DNA of 43,756 nt from Olsenella sp. An290 (lineage in GTDB: Bacteria; Actinomycetota; Coriobacteriia; Coriobacteriales; Atopobiaceae). The position numbers were made by a program, and so were the translations under genes. Location of the stretch: the NCBI RefSeq assembly GCF_002159535.1, contig NZ_NFIU01000015.1, forward strand, positions 1 to 43,756. Reading direction: 5' to 3'. Position 1 is the stretch's first letter. Every line of letters begins with the position of its first letter. The notes below the pieces were generated by a model. That model was given only the letters and a program-made list of their open reading frames with translations. It was not told the DNA's origin and searched no databases. This document shows positions 9,733-18,004 of this stretch, in pieces.

Positions 9733-10368
9733 CTATCGGACGAAGTTCGTCCAGACGCCCTCCTCGGACGCGGGCATCGCCACGCCCGCCGCGCGCCCGG
9801 CCTCGATGCAGCGCAGCAGCCACGCCATGTTGCGCCCGAGCTGGCGCATGGTCCAGAGGCCCTCGGCGTCCTGCTCGACGTCCTCGGCGCTGCTGCCGTA
9901 CACCAAGTTCCAGTAGCGGCTGCTCACGATGGGCATCTGCGAGATGGTGAAGAACTTCTCGATGTCGGCGAGCGCCGAGGTGGTGCCGGCACGGCGTGCC
10001 ACGCTCACGGCCGCGGCCGGCTTGTGCGCGAGCACGTCGGGCTCGCCGGCGCGACCGTTGCTGTAGAAGAGCCGGTCCATGAACCCGAGAAGCGACGCCC
10101 CGGCGCGGGCGTAGTGCGTGGGCCCGCCAAAGACAAAGCCGTCGGCCTCCGCGGCCTTCTCGCGAAACGCGTTCACCGCGTCGTCAATGACGCAGCGCCC
10201 GAGCTTCGAGCAGGCGCCGCACGCCGCGCATCCACCAAGCGGCCGCGCGTCGAGCCAGAAGATCTCCGTCTCCGCACCGCACTCTCGCAGCGAGCGTGCG
10301 ACCTCCTCTAGCGCCCGGCTGGTCGACCCCGCCTTGTGCGGGCTCCCGTTGACGAGAAGAACTTTCAT
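9733..10368 (-). CDS. Flavodoxin-fold NAD(P)H-dependent FMN reductase-like protein
   Basis: The 211-residue product has the flavodoxin-like FMN reductase fold: N-terminal MKVLLVNGSPHKAGSTS phosphate-binding loop, a CxxCxxC-like cluster (GGCAACGACSKLGRC) typical of the iron-sulfur-flavoprotein/multimeric flavodoxin family, and FGGPTHYA around the flavin ring. It probably reduces flavin or quinone-type acceptors in the cytoplasm; substrate unknown. ATG at 10368 has AAAGGTGG upstream. It lies 41 nt downstream of the GH2 gene, so the two may be co-transcribed. Confidence 0.82.
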   Translation of the reverse strand: MKVLLVNGSPHKAGSTSRALEEVARSLRECGAETEIFWLDARPLGGCAACGACSKLGRCVIDDAVNAFREKAAEADGFVFGGPTHYARAGASLLGFMDRLFYSNGRAGEPDVLAHKPAAAVSVARRAGTTSALADIEKFFTISQMPIVSSRYWNLVYGSSAEDVEQDAEGLWTMRQLGRNMAWLLRCIEAGRAAGVAMPASEEGVWTNFVR

Positions 10369-10409
10369 CGCGCCACCTTTCTCATGTCTTACCAACGGCA
10401 CCCCTCCTT

Positions 10410-12293
10410 CTACCCCGACGCGGCCAGCTTGTTCACACGACGGTCGTAGGTGACGAGCCCGTTGGTCTCCTCCTCCACATCCGTGAGCTGGGTGTAGACA
10501 AAGCCCGCGAGCCCCTTCCCCTCCAGCTCGACCGCATGCGCCAGAAGGTCGCGGACCTCGCGCGAGAACTCCTCCCCACCCGCGGCCTCCTCGTAGCCGT
10601 ACGACGTCGAGAGGCTCACGTGCCCCGGAACGGCCCAGCTCACGCCGCCAAACTCCGAGATCACGAACGCGCGGGCCGGTCGGGCGCGGTCGGGCCAGAC
10701 CTCGAGGGGGCGGAAGTAGTTGTGGACGCTCAGAAAGTCGCCGCACCCGCGGTCGTACCAGCCGCTCGTGGCGTCGATGGGACGCGTGGGGTCGAGCTCG
10801 CAGACGGCGCGCGTGGCGGCCCGGGCGTCAAACTGGCCCCAGCCCTCGTTGAAGAGCGTCCAGCCCACGATGCAGGGGTGCGCGCGCAGGAGCCGCACCG
10901 TTCCCGCGCAGGTGTCGCGCCACTCCCGGCGATATGCCTCGTCGCCGGCGGAGAGCTGACGCCACGCGCGCGGCCCCTCGTCCGTGCGGCCGCCCCAGCT
11001 CGCGCGCAGCAGCGTTGGCTTGTAGCTCGAGTGCCAGGGGCTCAGGGGGCCGCCGCCCGAGACCATGTCCTGCCAGACGAGCATCCCCATGCGGTCGCAG
11101 AGCGCATAGAAGCGCGCCGACTCCACCTTGAGGTGCATGCGCAGAAGGTTGAACCCCAGCCCGCGCGCCGCGCAGATGTCGCTGGCGAGAGCGCGCTCGG
11201 AGGGAGGGGTCATGAGGCCGTCCGGCCAGTATCCCTGGTCGAGGACGCCGCGCAGGAAGATCGGGCTGCCGTTGAGGTGCACGCGCTGGACGCCGCGCGC
11301 GTCCGGGCGCACCTCGACCGAGCGGAACCCCACATAGCTCGTCACGCGATCGGAGCCAAACGCAAGCTCGAGGTCATAGAGGTGTGGGTCGTCCGGATGC
11401 CAGAGGTGCGCCTCGCCCACCTCAAGCGCAAGCTCCACCTCGCTCTCCCCCGCCGTCACGACCATGGCGCCCGCGCGGGCGACCTCGGCCCCCTCGTCGA
11501 GCAGCCGCGCCACGAGCTCCATGGGTCGCTCGCCCGAGGCGAGCACGGAGGCGCGCAGGAGGGCGCGACCCTCCTCGGGCACGGTCCGCACGTCCAGGTC
11601 CAGCAGGCGCTCCCTCGGGACGACCTCGCACCACGCGTCCCGCCAGATGCCGCTCTGCGCCGTGTACCAGATGCCCCCGCGCGCAAGGCGCTGCTTGCCG
11701 CGCGGCTGCACGCCCGTGTCGGACGGGTCGAAGACGCAGAGCTCGAGTCGGTTCTTGCCCGGGATGAGCAGGTCGGTGACGTCGCATGAGAAGGGCAGGT
11801 ACCCGCCCGTGTGCTCGCCCGCACGAGCGCCGTTCACGTACAGGACGCAGGCCCAGTCGACCGCGTCGAGGTGAAGCACCAGCCGCTCGCGCGCCGTGGG
11901 CACGGGCAGCGTCGCGTCAAGCCGGTACCACAGGAGCTCGTCGGGGGCGAGCCGACGGCCCACGCCGGAGAGCGGGGCCTCGGGCGAGAAGGGCACCCGG
12001 ATGGGCCGCCAGGCCGCATCCGCGGGCGGCATCGCGCCGCGCCACGCCCGCGCGGCGTCCGGAGCGGGCACGAAGGCGCACTCCCACCAGCCGTTGAGCG
12101 AGGTCCATGTGCCGCGCGAGAACTGCGGGCGAGGGTGGCCCTGGCAGGCGGCGCCTTCCGGCCTGTCGCCAGCCAGGCCATCGCCTACCAGGCCGTCACG
12201 GATCTTCTCGCCCCACGGCGTCCAGAGCGGCGTGAGCTCCACGTCCGCCGGCGGCTTGGGCTTGCTCGCGAGCACGCGCTTGAGGTCGAGCAT
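10410..12293 (-). CDS. Glycoside hydrolase family 2 protein
   Basis: A 627-residue GH2 enzyme (beta-galactosidase/glucuronidase/mannosidase superfamily). The order is N-terminal jelly-roll sugar-binding domain (LNGWWE, YVNG, GGYLPFSCDVT), Ig-like middle domain, and C-terminal TIM barrel. The catalytic acid/base Glu is in TLFNEGWGQFD and the nucleophile in VISEFGGVSW, so the active site is intact. No signal peptide is visible, so it probably acts on imported oligosaccharides; specificity cannot be read from sequence. ATG at 12293 with GGGAGG upstream. The upstream stretch 12294-12641 is intergenic with repeats. Confidence 0.9.
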   Translation of the reverse strand: MLDLKRVLASKPKPPADVELTPLWTPWGEKIRDGLVGDGLAGDRPEGAACQGHPRPQFSRGTWTSLNGWWECAFVPAPDAARAWRGAMPPADAAWRPIRVPFSPEAPLSGVGRRLAPDELLWYRLDATLPVPTARERLVLHLDAVDWACVLYVNGARAGEHTGGYLPFSCDVTDLLIPGKNRLELCVFDPSDTGVQPRGKQRLARGGIWYTAQSGIWRDAWCEVVPRERLLDLDVRTVPEEGRALLRASVLASGERPMELVARLLDEGAEVARAGAMVVTAGESEVELALEVGEAHLWHPDDPHLYDLELAFGSDRVTSYVGFRSVEVRPDARGVQRVHLNGSPIFLRGVLDQGYWPDGLMTPPSERALASDICAARGLGFNLLRMHLKVESARFYALCDRMGMLVWQDMVSGGGPLSPWHSSYKPTLLRASWGGRTDEGPRAWRQLSAGDEAYRREWRDTCAGTVRLLRAHPCIVGWTLFNEGWGQFDARAATRAVCELDPTRPIDATSGWYDRGCGDFLSVHNYFRPLEVWPDRARPARAFVISEFGGVSWAVPGHVSLSTSYGYEEAAGGEEFSREVRDLLAHAVELEGKGLAGFVYTQLTDVEEETNGLVTYDRRVNKLAASG

Positions 12294-12419
12294 GGAGCCT
12301 CCCGTCTTTTTTGGCCATTGTCGCACGACGGACGACGGCGCGCGGCCGAGCCAGCTCGCAGGCCGTCCCGGCCGATACGGCCCGGTCCCCCGGTGACGCG
12401 ACCCGGTCCCCCGAGCGAT

Positions 12420-12550
12420 ATTGGGTAGGGTCTTTGATGTCGTGGGGTCCCAAAACACCCAAAAGCGTACACGAGAAGCCCGATTCTGCAGCATATTGCA
12501 CAAAACTGGGTGGCACCTTTGATATCAACATCAAGGATGCCACCCAGTTT
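12420..12550. repeat. GGGTGGCA...TTGATG repeat family, second locus
   Basis: One half-unit (ATTGGGTAGGGTCTTTGATG, from 12420) is followed by a dyad. Arm 12503-12523 (AAACTGGGTGGCACCTTTGAT) pairs with 12530-12550 across a 6-nt loop, with only a 3-nt mismatch. Family likeness to the units at 122-301 is clear. It lies in the 348-nt gap between the topoisomerase and GH2 genes, where it could also act as a hairpin terminator for the topoisomerase operon. Confidence 0.8.
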
Positions 12551-12565
12551 CGAACTCGGGCGTCA

Positions 12566-12637
12566 GGCGAGAAGAACGCAGGCGCGGCTTGGGTCGGCGG
12601 GACGAGAAGAACGCAGGCGAGGCGCGGCGAGAAGAAC
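12566..12637. repeat. Three direct CGAGAAGAAC copies
   Basis: CGAGAAGAAC occurs at 12566-12578, 12601-12613 and 12626-12637 in the same orientation, the first two sharing GAGAAGAACGCAGGCG. They sit just past the topoisomerase stop codon. These are the most compact + strand-oriented copies of the dispersed oligomer. Confidence 0.85.
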
Positions 12638-12641
12638 CTCG

Positions 12642-15164
12642 CTACGAGGACTTCTTCCGGCCTCCGGCCTTCTTCGCGGGCGCCTTGCGGCCGGCGGCGC
12701 CACGGCCCCGGGCGGCGCGGGCGGCCTCCTTCTTCTCGCGGCCCGGGCACTCCATGTTGGGGCAGAGCTTCCACGGGCCGCGCGCCGTCGTCACCACCAC
12801 GAGCGGGGCGCCGCAGTCCGGGCAGGTCTCGCCCGTGGCCTCGAGCGCGCCGCGCGCGGGCAGCGGGTAGCTGGTCCCGCACTCCTCGTAGTTGGTGCAG
12901 CGGATGAAGCGCTTGCCGCTCCTCTCGGACTTGTGCGCGATCAGGCGTCCGGAGCGCCCGGCCTCGGCGCAGGCGGGGCACGCGCCCACGTCCACGTCCG
13001 GCTCGCGGTTGGTCTCACACGCGGGGTTCACGCACACCTCGTACGCGCGGCTGCGGAACGGCTGCACCTTCACGCGCGGCGCCCCGCACGAGGGGCACAC
13101 GGCCGCCTCGCCCTCGAGCGCCGAGATCTTGCCCTGGGGCAGCGGGTAGGTGACGTCGCAATCCGGCCAGCCCATGCAGCCCACGAAGCTGCCGCGCGTC
13201 TTGGCCGAGCTCTTCACCACGAGGTCGCGGCCGCACTTGGGGCAGACGCCCACCTTGGCGTCCGCGGTCACGGCGTCGGCGATGGCCTCGGAGAGGTCGT
13301 CGGTGTGCTCCACGAGCGCGTCCATGAGGCCGGCGAGGAGCGCCCGGGAGTGGTTCACCACCTGCTCCTGCGTCTCGGCGCCGTCGGCCACGCGCGTCAT
13401 GTCCCCCTCGAGCTCGGCCGTCATGTCCGGCGAGGTGATGCGCGGGGCGTAGGTGGCGAGGGCGTCGATGATCGCCATGCCCAGCTGGCTCGGCTCCACC
13501 GGGTCGTTCTTGAAGTACTTGCGCTCGTAGAGCGTGTCGATGATGCTCGCGCGCGTGGACTTGGTGCCCAGGCCGCGCTTCTCCATCTCCTGGATGAGCT
13601 TGCCCTGGCTGTAGCGCGCCGGGGGCTCGGTCTGCTTGGCCAGGAGCTCCATGTCGGAGACGCCCACGACGTCGCCCTCAGCGAGGGCCGGGAGCTGGTC
13701 GTCCTTCTTGAGGCCGTAGGGGTAGACGGCACGGAAGCCCGGCGTCACGAGCACGCTGCCGGAGACCGTGAAGGGCTCGCCCGCCACGTCGATCGTGACC
13801 TTGGTCCCCTCGATCGTGGCCGGGCCCATGAGCGTGGCCAGGAAGCGCCGTGCGATGAGGTTGTAGAGCTTCCACGCGGCGGGCTGGAGCGCGTCCGGCG
13901 AGGCCGCCGCCGTCGGGTAGATCGGCGGGTGGTCGGTGGTCTCCTGCTTGCCGCGCGTGGCCGTGAGCTTGCCCTGGGAGAGCAGCGCCTGGCAGGTGCC
14001 GGCGTACTGCGGGACCTTGGCGAGCGTGCGCACGCAGTCGCGCAGGTCGAGCGAGGAGGGGTAGACGGTGTTGTCAACGCGCGGGTACGAGATGAGGCCG
14101 TCCATGTAGAGGCTCTCGGCGAGGCGCATGGTGCGGGCGGGGCTGATGCCCTCGGCCGCGGCGGCGGCCTGAAGCGAGGTGGTGTTGAAGGGCGCGGGCG
14201 GCCGCTGCGTGCGGCTCCTGCGCTCGACGGCCGCAACGCGGCCCTCGGTGGCGTCGGCCACGTGCCCGTACGCGGCGTCGGCGGCGTCCTTCTCCCAGAA
14301 GCGCGCGGTGGCGTGGGTGATGCGGAAGTCGGAGCCGTCCTTCTCGCCCTTGCCCTGAATCACCCAGTAGTCGTCCGGCTTGAAGGCAAGCCGCTCGCGC
14401 TCGCGCTCCACCACGAGGGCGAGCGTGGGCGTCTGGACGCGGCCGGCCGAGCGCACGTTGCCAAGACCGCTCCAGCGCGCCGCCGTGAGGTAGCGCGTGA
14501 GGACCGCGCCCCAGATGAGGTCGATGTACTGGCGGGACTCGCCGGCGTCGGCGAGGTCCTGGTCCAACTCGACGAGGTTGGCAAAGGCGTGGTCGATCTC
14601 CGTCTTGGTGAAGGCGGAGTAGCGGGCGCGCGCCACCGGCACCTCGGGCGCGACCTCGCGGATCTGCCGGAGCGCGTCGGAGCCGATGAGCTCGCCCTCA
14701 CGGTCGAAGTCCGTGCCGATGACCACGGAGCCGGCCTTCTTGGCGAGGTTCTTGAGGGCGCGGATGATCTCCTTCTCGGCAGGGAGCTTCTCGATGGGCG
14801 CCCAGACCAGGTAGGGCAGGCTCTGGATCTTCCAGCCCTTGAGGTCCACCCCGTCCGCCAGGAAGGGCTTGCGACGGGACTTGTACGGCGGGCGCGCCAG
14901 GCCGTCCGGCACGTCGGCGGGCAGGAGCTCGCCGTCTGCCGTGAGGCCCTGCCAGCCGTTCTTGTCGTCGAAGGTCAGCTGCACCGGGAAGTCCACCTTG
15001 AGGATGTGCCCGCGCAGGCCGATGGTCACGCAGTCCTCCCCGCCCATGCGGAAGCGGTAGACCGGGGTGTTGTAGACCTTGTCGGCCGTGGGCTTGCCTG
15101 ACTCGGAGAGCAGCCGGGCGATCTGCTGGGCGGCGTCGTTCTTCTCGGTGACGATGAGCTTCAA
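12642..15164 (-). CDS. topA: Type IA DNA topoisomerase, archaeal-like
   Basis: An 840-residue type IA topoisomerase that relaxes or decatenates DNA. TOPRIM domain at the N-terminus (IVTEKNDAAQQIA; GTDFDREGE), followed by SAGRVQTPTL and the active-site tyrosine in LISYPRVDNTVYP. The DNTVYP context resembles archaeal topoisomerase I rather than the usual bacterial TopA. The C-terminus carries several CxxC zinc-ribbon modules (from about residue 640) and a Lys/Arg/Ala-rich tail ending GGRKKSS. The start is TTG at 15164 with AAGGAG overlapping the tatC stop. Last gene of the five-gene operon. Whether it is the sole TopA or a TopB-like paralogue cannot be decided here; the gene symbol is provisional. 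Confidence 0.88.
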   Translation of the reverse strand: MKLIVTEKNDAAQQIARLLSESGKPTADKVYNTPVYRFRMGGEDCVTIGLRGHILKVDFPVQLTFDDKNGWQGLTADGELLPADVPDGLARPPYKSRRKPFLADGVDLKGWKIQSLPYLVWAPIEKLPAEKEIIRALKNLAKKAGSVVIGTDFDREGELIGSDALRQIREVAPEVPVARARYSAFTKTEIDHAFANLVELDQDLADAGESRQYIDLIWGAVLTRYLTAARWSGLGNVRSAGRVQTPTLALVVERERERLAFKPDDYWVIQGKGEKDGSDFRITHATARFWEKDAADAAYGHVADATEGRVAAVERRSRTQRPPAPFNTTSLQAAAAAEGISPARTMRLAESLYMDGLISYPRVDNTVYPSSLDLRDCVRTLAKVPQYAGTCQALLSQGKLTATRGKQETTDHPPIYPTAAASPDALQPAAWKLYNLIARRFLATLMGPATIEGTKVTIDVAGEPFTVSGSVLVTPGFRAVYPYGLKKDDQLPALAEGDVVGVSDMELLAKQTEPPARYSQGKLIQEMEKRGLGTKSTRASIIDTLYERKYFKNDPVEPSQLGMAIIDALATYAPRITSPDMTAELEGDMTRVADGAETQEQVVNHSRALLAGLMDALVEHTDDLSEAIADAVTADAKVGVCPKCGRDLVVKSSAKTRGSFVGCMGWPDCDVTYPLPQGKISALEGEAAVCPSCGAPRVKVQPFRSRAYEVCVNPACETNREPDVDVGACPACAEAGRSGRLIAHKSERSGKRFIRCTNYEECGTSYPLPARGALEATGETCPDCGAPLVVVTTARGPWKLCPNMECPGREKKEAARAARGRGAAGRKAPAKKAGGRKKSS

Positions 15165-15173
15165 GGGCGCTCC

Positions 15174-15962
15174 TTACTGCTTGTCGAACTCGTGCTGCTC
15201 GTAGTCCTCTCGGCTCCACTTGAGGGCCTCGGCGCCGTCGCGCGAGACGATGATGAAGCGCGCCACGGCGAGCGCCGCCTCGTAGAGGAAGATAAGGACC
15301 GCAAACATGAGGATCATCGTCACAGGCGAGGCGTCGGGCGTCACGACGGCGGAGAGCACCATGAAGGCAACGTAGACGATGCGCCACTGGGAGCGGAACG
15401 TGCGGTACGGCACGACGTGGAGGATCGAGAGGTAGAAGATCAGGAGCGGCAGCTGGAAGGCGATGCCGAAGCCGATCTCAAGCAGCATGTAGATGTCGAG
15501 GTAGTCCTCGGCGTTGGGGATGATCGAGCCGATCTCGAAGGACTGGTCGAGCAGCCACCCAAAGGCCGCCGGCTGGATGACGAAGAAGCAGAACACCATG
15601 CCCAGCGCAAAGAGCGCCACCATCGCGGCCACCGTCGGCACGACCCACCTGCGCTCCTTGGGCCGAAGCGCCGGCAGGAAGAACGCCAGCACCTCCCAGA
15701 TGATGATGGGGCTGCAGATGATGACCGAGAAGAACAGCGCGACCTTGAAGCGGATCGTGAAGCCGCCCAGGACCGTCGTGACGACGAGCGTGGCGCCGCG
15801 CATGGCCTCCTGGATCTGGCCAATCATGAGCTCGATGAGCGTGGGGGTGGCAAAGTAGACGACGAGCGAGCACACGATGACCGAGACCACCACGATGGTG
15901 AGGCGGCGGCGCAGCTCGCCGAGGTGATCCATGATGGGCATGCGGGCGGGACCGATCGGCAT
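15174..15962 (-). CDS. tatC: Sec-independent protein translocase TatC
   Basis: The 262-residue integral membrane protein is the twin-arginine receptor component. Seen: MDHLGELRRRL near the N-terminus, about six hydrophobic helices, and a family-like LLEIGFGIAFQLPLL stretch. It follows tatA/B by 3 nt. The window contains two candidate Tat substrates, the DUF4430 lipoprotein and the amino acid-binding lipoprotein, both with twin arginines. Confidence 0.95.
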   Translation of the reverse strand: MPIGPARMPIMDHLGELRRRLTIVVVSVIVCSLVVYFATPTLIELMIGQIQEAMRGATLVVTTVLGGFTIRFKVALFFSVIICSPIIIWEVLAFFLPALRPKERRWVVPTVAAMVALFALGMVFCFFVIQPAAFGWLLDQSFEIGSIIPNAEDYLDIYMLLEIGFGIAFQLPLLIFYLSILHVVPYRTFRSQWRIVYVAFMVLSAVVTPDASPVTMILMFAVLIFLYEAALAVARFIIVSRDGAEALKWSREDYEQHEFDKQ

Positions 15963-15965
15963 GGC

Positions 15966-16604
15966 TTAGGCCTCCTTCTTCTCGTCGGGGGCGCCGGCGG
16001 GGTCGCTGGGGCTGTCCCCAGCCGCTCCCCGCTCGTCGCTACGCTCCTCGCTCGCCTCGTGGGACGCGCTCGGGCCGTCCTCGGCGTCCGCACCGGCGCG
16101 GGGCTTCGAGGAGGGGGTCATCGCATACAGGTCGGCCAGGGAGGGCTTGGCGGGCTCGGGGGTCTCGACGGCCGTGGCGGGCGCAGCGGGCGCGGCCTCG
16201 CTGCCCTCGTTCTTCTCGGCGGCGTCCCCGTCGGCCTCGCCGGATGCGGCCGCGGCCTCGGCCTCCTCGCGGGCGGCCTTCTCGGCGGCGAGGCGCTTCT
16301 TGCGCTCGGCGAAGGTCTCGGCACGCCTGGGACGTGCCTCCCCCTCGGGAAGGTCGAGGTCCGCGTCCTCCTCGAGCTCGGCCGCGCGGTTGCGGGTCGG
16401 GCGCTTGGGGCTGTCGCTCATGGCCTCGGCGGCGGGGTCCACGATGTTGGTCTGCACGACCTCGGTGAAGCCCTCCTGGGCGCTCTTGAACTGGCGGAGG
16501 GCGCGACCGAGGGTGCGCCCCATGCCCGGGAGCTTGTCCGGGCCAAAGATCATGAACGCAAACAGAGCGATAAGGACGAGCTCGCCCTCTCCAATGCCAA
16601 ACAA
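15966..16604 (-). CDS. tatA: TatA/TatB family translocase subunit with long charged tail
   Basis: The 212-residue product begins with the short Tat helix (MFGIGEGELVLIALFAFMIFG) followed by P-(D)-KLPGMGRTLG and an amphipathic helix, the TatA/TatB signature. Instead of a short tail it continues for about 140 residues of Ala/Glu/Asp/Lys-rich, probably coiled or disordered sequence. Only one TatA/B gene is here, so it may serve both roles, or a second copy lies elsewhere. Start is TTG at 16604 with GGAAGGAAC upstream, 24 nt after the STAS gene. Confidence 0.88.
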   Translation of the reverse strand: MFGIGEGELVLIALFAFMIFGPDKLPGMGRTLGRALRQFKSAQEGFTEVVQTNIVDPAAEAMSDSPKRPTRNRAAELEEDADLDLPEGEARPRRAETFAERKKRLAAEKAAREEAEAAAASGEADGDAAEKNEGSEAAPAAPATAVETPEPAKPSLADLYAMTPSSKPRAGADAEDGPSASHEASEERSDERGAAGDSPSDPAGAPDEKKEA

Positions 16605-16628
16605 GGGTGTTCCTTCCTCTGCGGCCGG

Positions 16629-16961
16629 CTAGGCCTCGCGAATGTTGAGTTCGCCCGAGACCCCGAGAAGCCCGAGCACGCGGGCCACGTTCTTCTGGGG
16701 ACGAGCCACGGAGAAGCGCACCCCCGCCTCGGAGGCGCGGTGGGCGACGCCCACGAGCACGCCGATGCCGGTCGAGTCGATGTAGGGGGTGCGGGAGAGG
16801 TCGGCGACGAGCTCGCTCGCGCCGGCCGCGAGGCGCCCGTCGAGGGCGTCACGGAGCTGGTCGGCGTTGGAGACGTCGACCTCGCCGTCCACGAGGACGA
16901 CGCACGAGAGCGTGCCCGCGGCGACGTCGGCGTTGTTGGTGATGGTGAGGGAAAGGCCCAT
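16629..16961 (-). CDS. STAS domain protein (anti-sigma factor antagonist type)
   Basis: A 110-residue single STAS domain. The IDSTGIGVLVG motif contains the serine that is phosphorylated in SpoIIAA/RsbV-type anti-anti-sigma factors, so phosphorylation control is possible. No partner kinase or sigma factor is in the window. ATG at 16961 has AAAGGAG upstream. It sits second in the TPR - STAS - tatA - tatC - topA operon with 24-nt gaps, an unusual companion for Tat genes. Confidence 0.88.
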   Translation of the reverse strand: MGLSLTITNNADVAAGTLSCVVLVDGEVDVSNADQLRDALDGRLAAGASELVADLSRTPYIDSTGIGVLVGVAHRASEAGVRFSVARPQKNVARVLGLLGVSGELNIREA

Positions 16962-16985
16962 GGGGGCGCTCCTTTCCGAGAGGTG

Positions 16986-17819
16986 CTAGTTGCCGGAATC
17001 GGCCTGGGCGTCGGGGGTGCCCTCCGCGGTCTGGCCCGCGTCGGCGGCGTCGTCGGCCGCGGCGTCGTCCGCGGTGGCGTCATCGTCGGACGCGGCCTCG
17101 TCCGCGGTGGCGTCATCGTCGGACGCGGCCTCGTCCATCTGGGAGATGCGGCCCTCGGCGTAGCTCTTGACGCCGGCCTCGTCCTCGGGGTCGAGCTCGG
17201 CGGCCTTCTCGTAGGCGGCGCGGGCCTCGTCCGTGGAGCCCTGCTGCTCGTAGAGCAGGCCAAGGTCGGCCCAGGCGGGGGCGTACTCGGCGCCGCCGGC
17301 CGCCGTGAGCTCCTGGAGGGTGGTCACGGCAGTGGCGGTGTCGCCCTGGTAGTAGAAGCACATGGCGCGGGACGTGGCCACCTCGTTCGAGTCCTCGAGG
17401 GCGAGGTACTGGTCATAGTAGCCAATGGCCTTGGTGAGGAGGTCGTTGGAGTGCGCGGTGTCCTCGTCGGAGGCGGCGAGCATGCTCACGTTCATGGCCC
17501 AGGAGGAGCAGTAGTCGCCAAGGGACTTGAGGGACTCGGTGTCCTCGGGGTTCTCGGCCACCTTGGCCTCGAGGTCGGCGACGACGCCCTCGTAGTTCTC
17601 GTCGATCGTCTCGACGGTGAGGGGCTGGCTCTGGTTCTGGGACTGGAAGACGGAGGCCAGGGCTCCGGCAAGCGTGGAGAGCGCAAAGACGACGATAAAG
17701 AGCACGATGACCGTCTTCTGGAAGCGGGAGAGCTCGCCGGGCTTGCGCTCCCGGGTCTTCTTGGCCTTCTCGCCCTGCTCCTCGGTCGCTTCCTTCTTGA
17801 CCTTATACCTGCTCGCCAT
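16986..17819 (-). CDS. Membrane-anchored TPR protein
   Basis: The 277-residue product has a short charged cytoplasmic N-terminus, one transmembrane helix (about 36-60, TVIVLFIVVFALSTLAGAL), and an extracytoplasmic domain with TPR-like repeats (PAWADLGLLYEQQGSTDEARA and neighbours). An acidic Ala/Asp tail contains an exact 33-bp tandem duplication (17068-17100 and 17101-17133, peptide ASDDDATADEA). First gene of the operon leading into STAS, Tat and topoisomerase genes. The ATG at 17819 has GAGAGG upstream. A scaffold role at the membrane is inference. Confidence 0.82.
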   Translation of the reverse strand: MASRYKVKKEATEEQGEKAKKTRERKPGELSRFQKTVIVLFIVVFALSTLAGALASVFQSQNQSQPLTVETIDENYEGVVADLEAKVAENPEDTESLKSLGDYCSSWAMNVSMLAASDEDTAHSNDLLTKAIGYYDQYLALEDSNEVATSRAMCFYYQGDTATAVTTLQELTAAGGAEYAPAWADLGLLYEQQGSTDEARAAYEKAAELDPEDEAGVKSYAEGRISQMDEAASDDDATADEAASDDDATADDAAADDAADAGQTAEGTPDAQADSGN

Positions 17820-17951
17820 CTCCGGACCTCTCGTTTCGTCTTGACGTGTGCGGGGCGCGGGCGCCCGCAAGTTCTAAGAGTATGCCACGCGGGACCCCAT
17901 CGCACGGGAGGCACCCACGAGCGGCGATAATAACAGAACTTTGCCAAAGCC

Positions 17952-17987
17952 GCCCGGCCGGGGCGGTGCGGGCCGTCCCGGCCGGGC
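17952..17987 (-). terminator. Hairpin terminator downstream of the aspartate aminotransferase gene
   Basis: Arms 17952-17966 and 17973-17987 form a 15-bp GC-rich stem with one G-T pair and a 6-nt loop, 17 nt past the stop of the gene at 18005. There is no strong U-tract on the minus strand. Confidence 0.65.
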
Positions 17988-18004
17988 AGGCGACGCGCAG
18001 GCGC

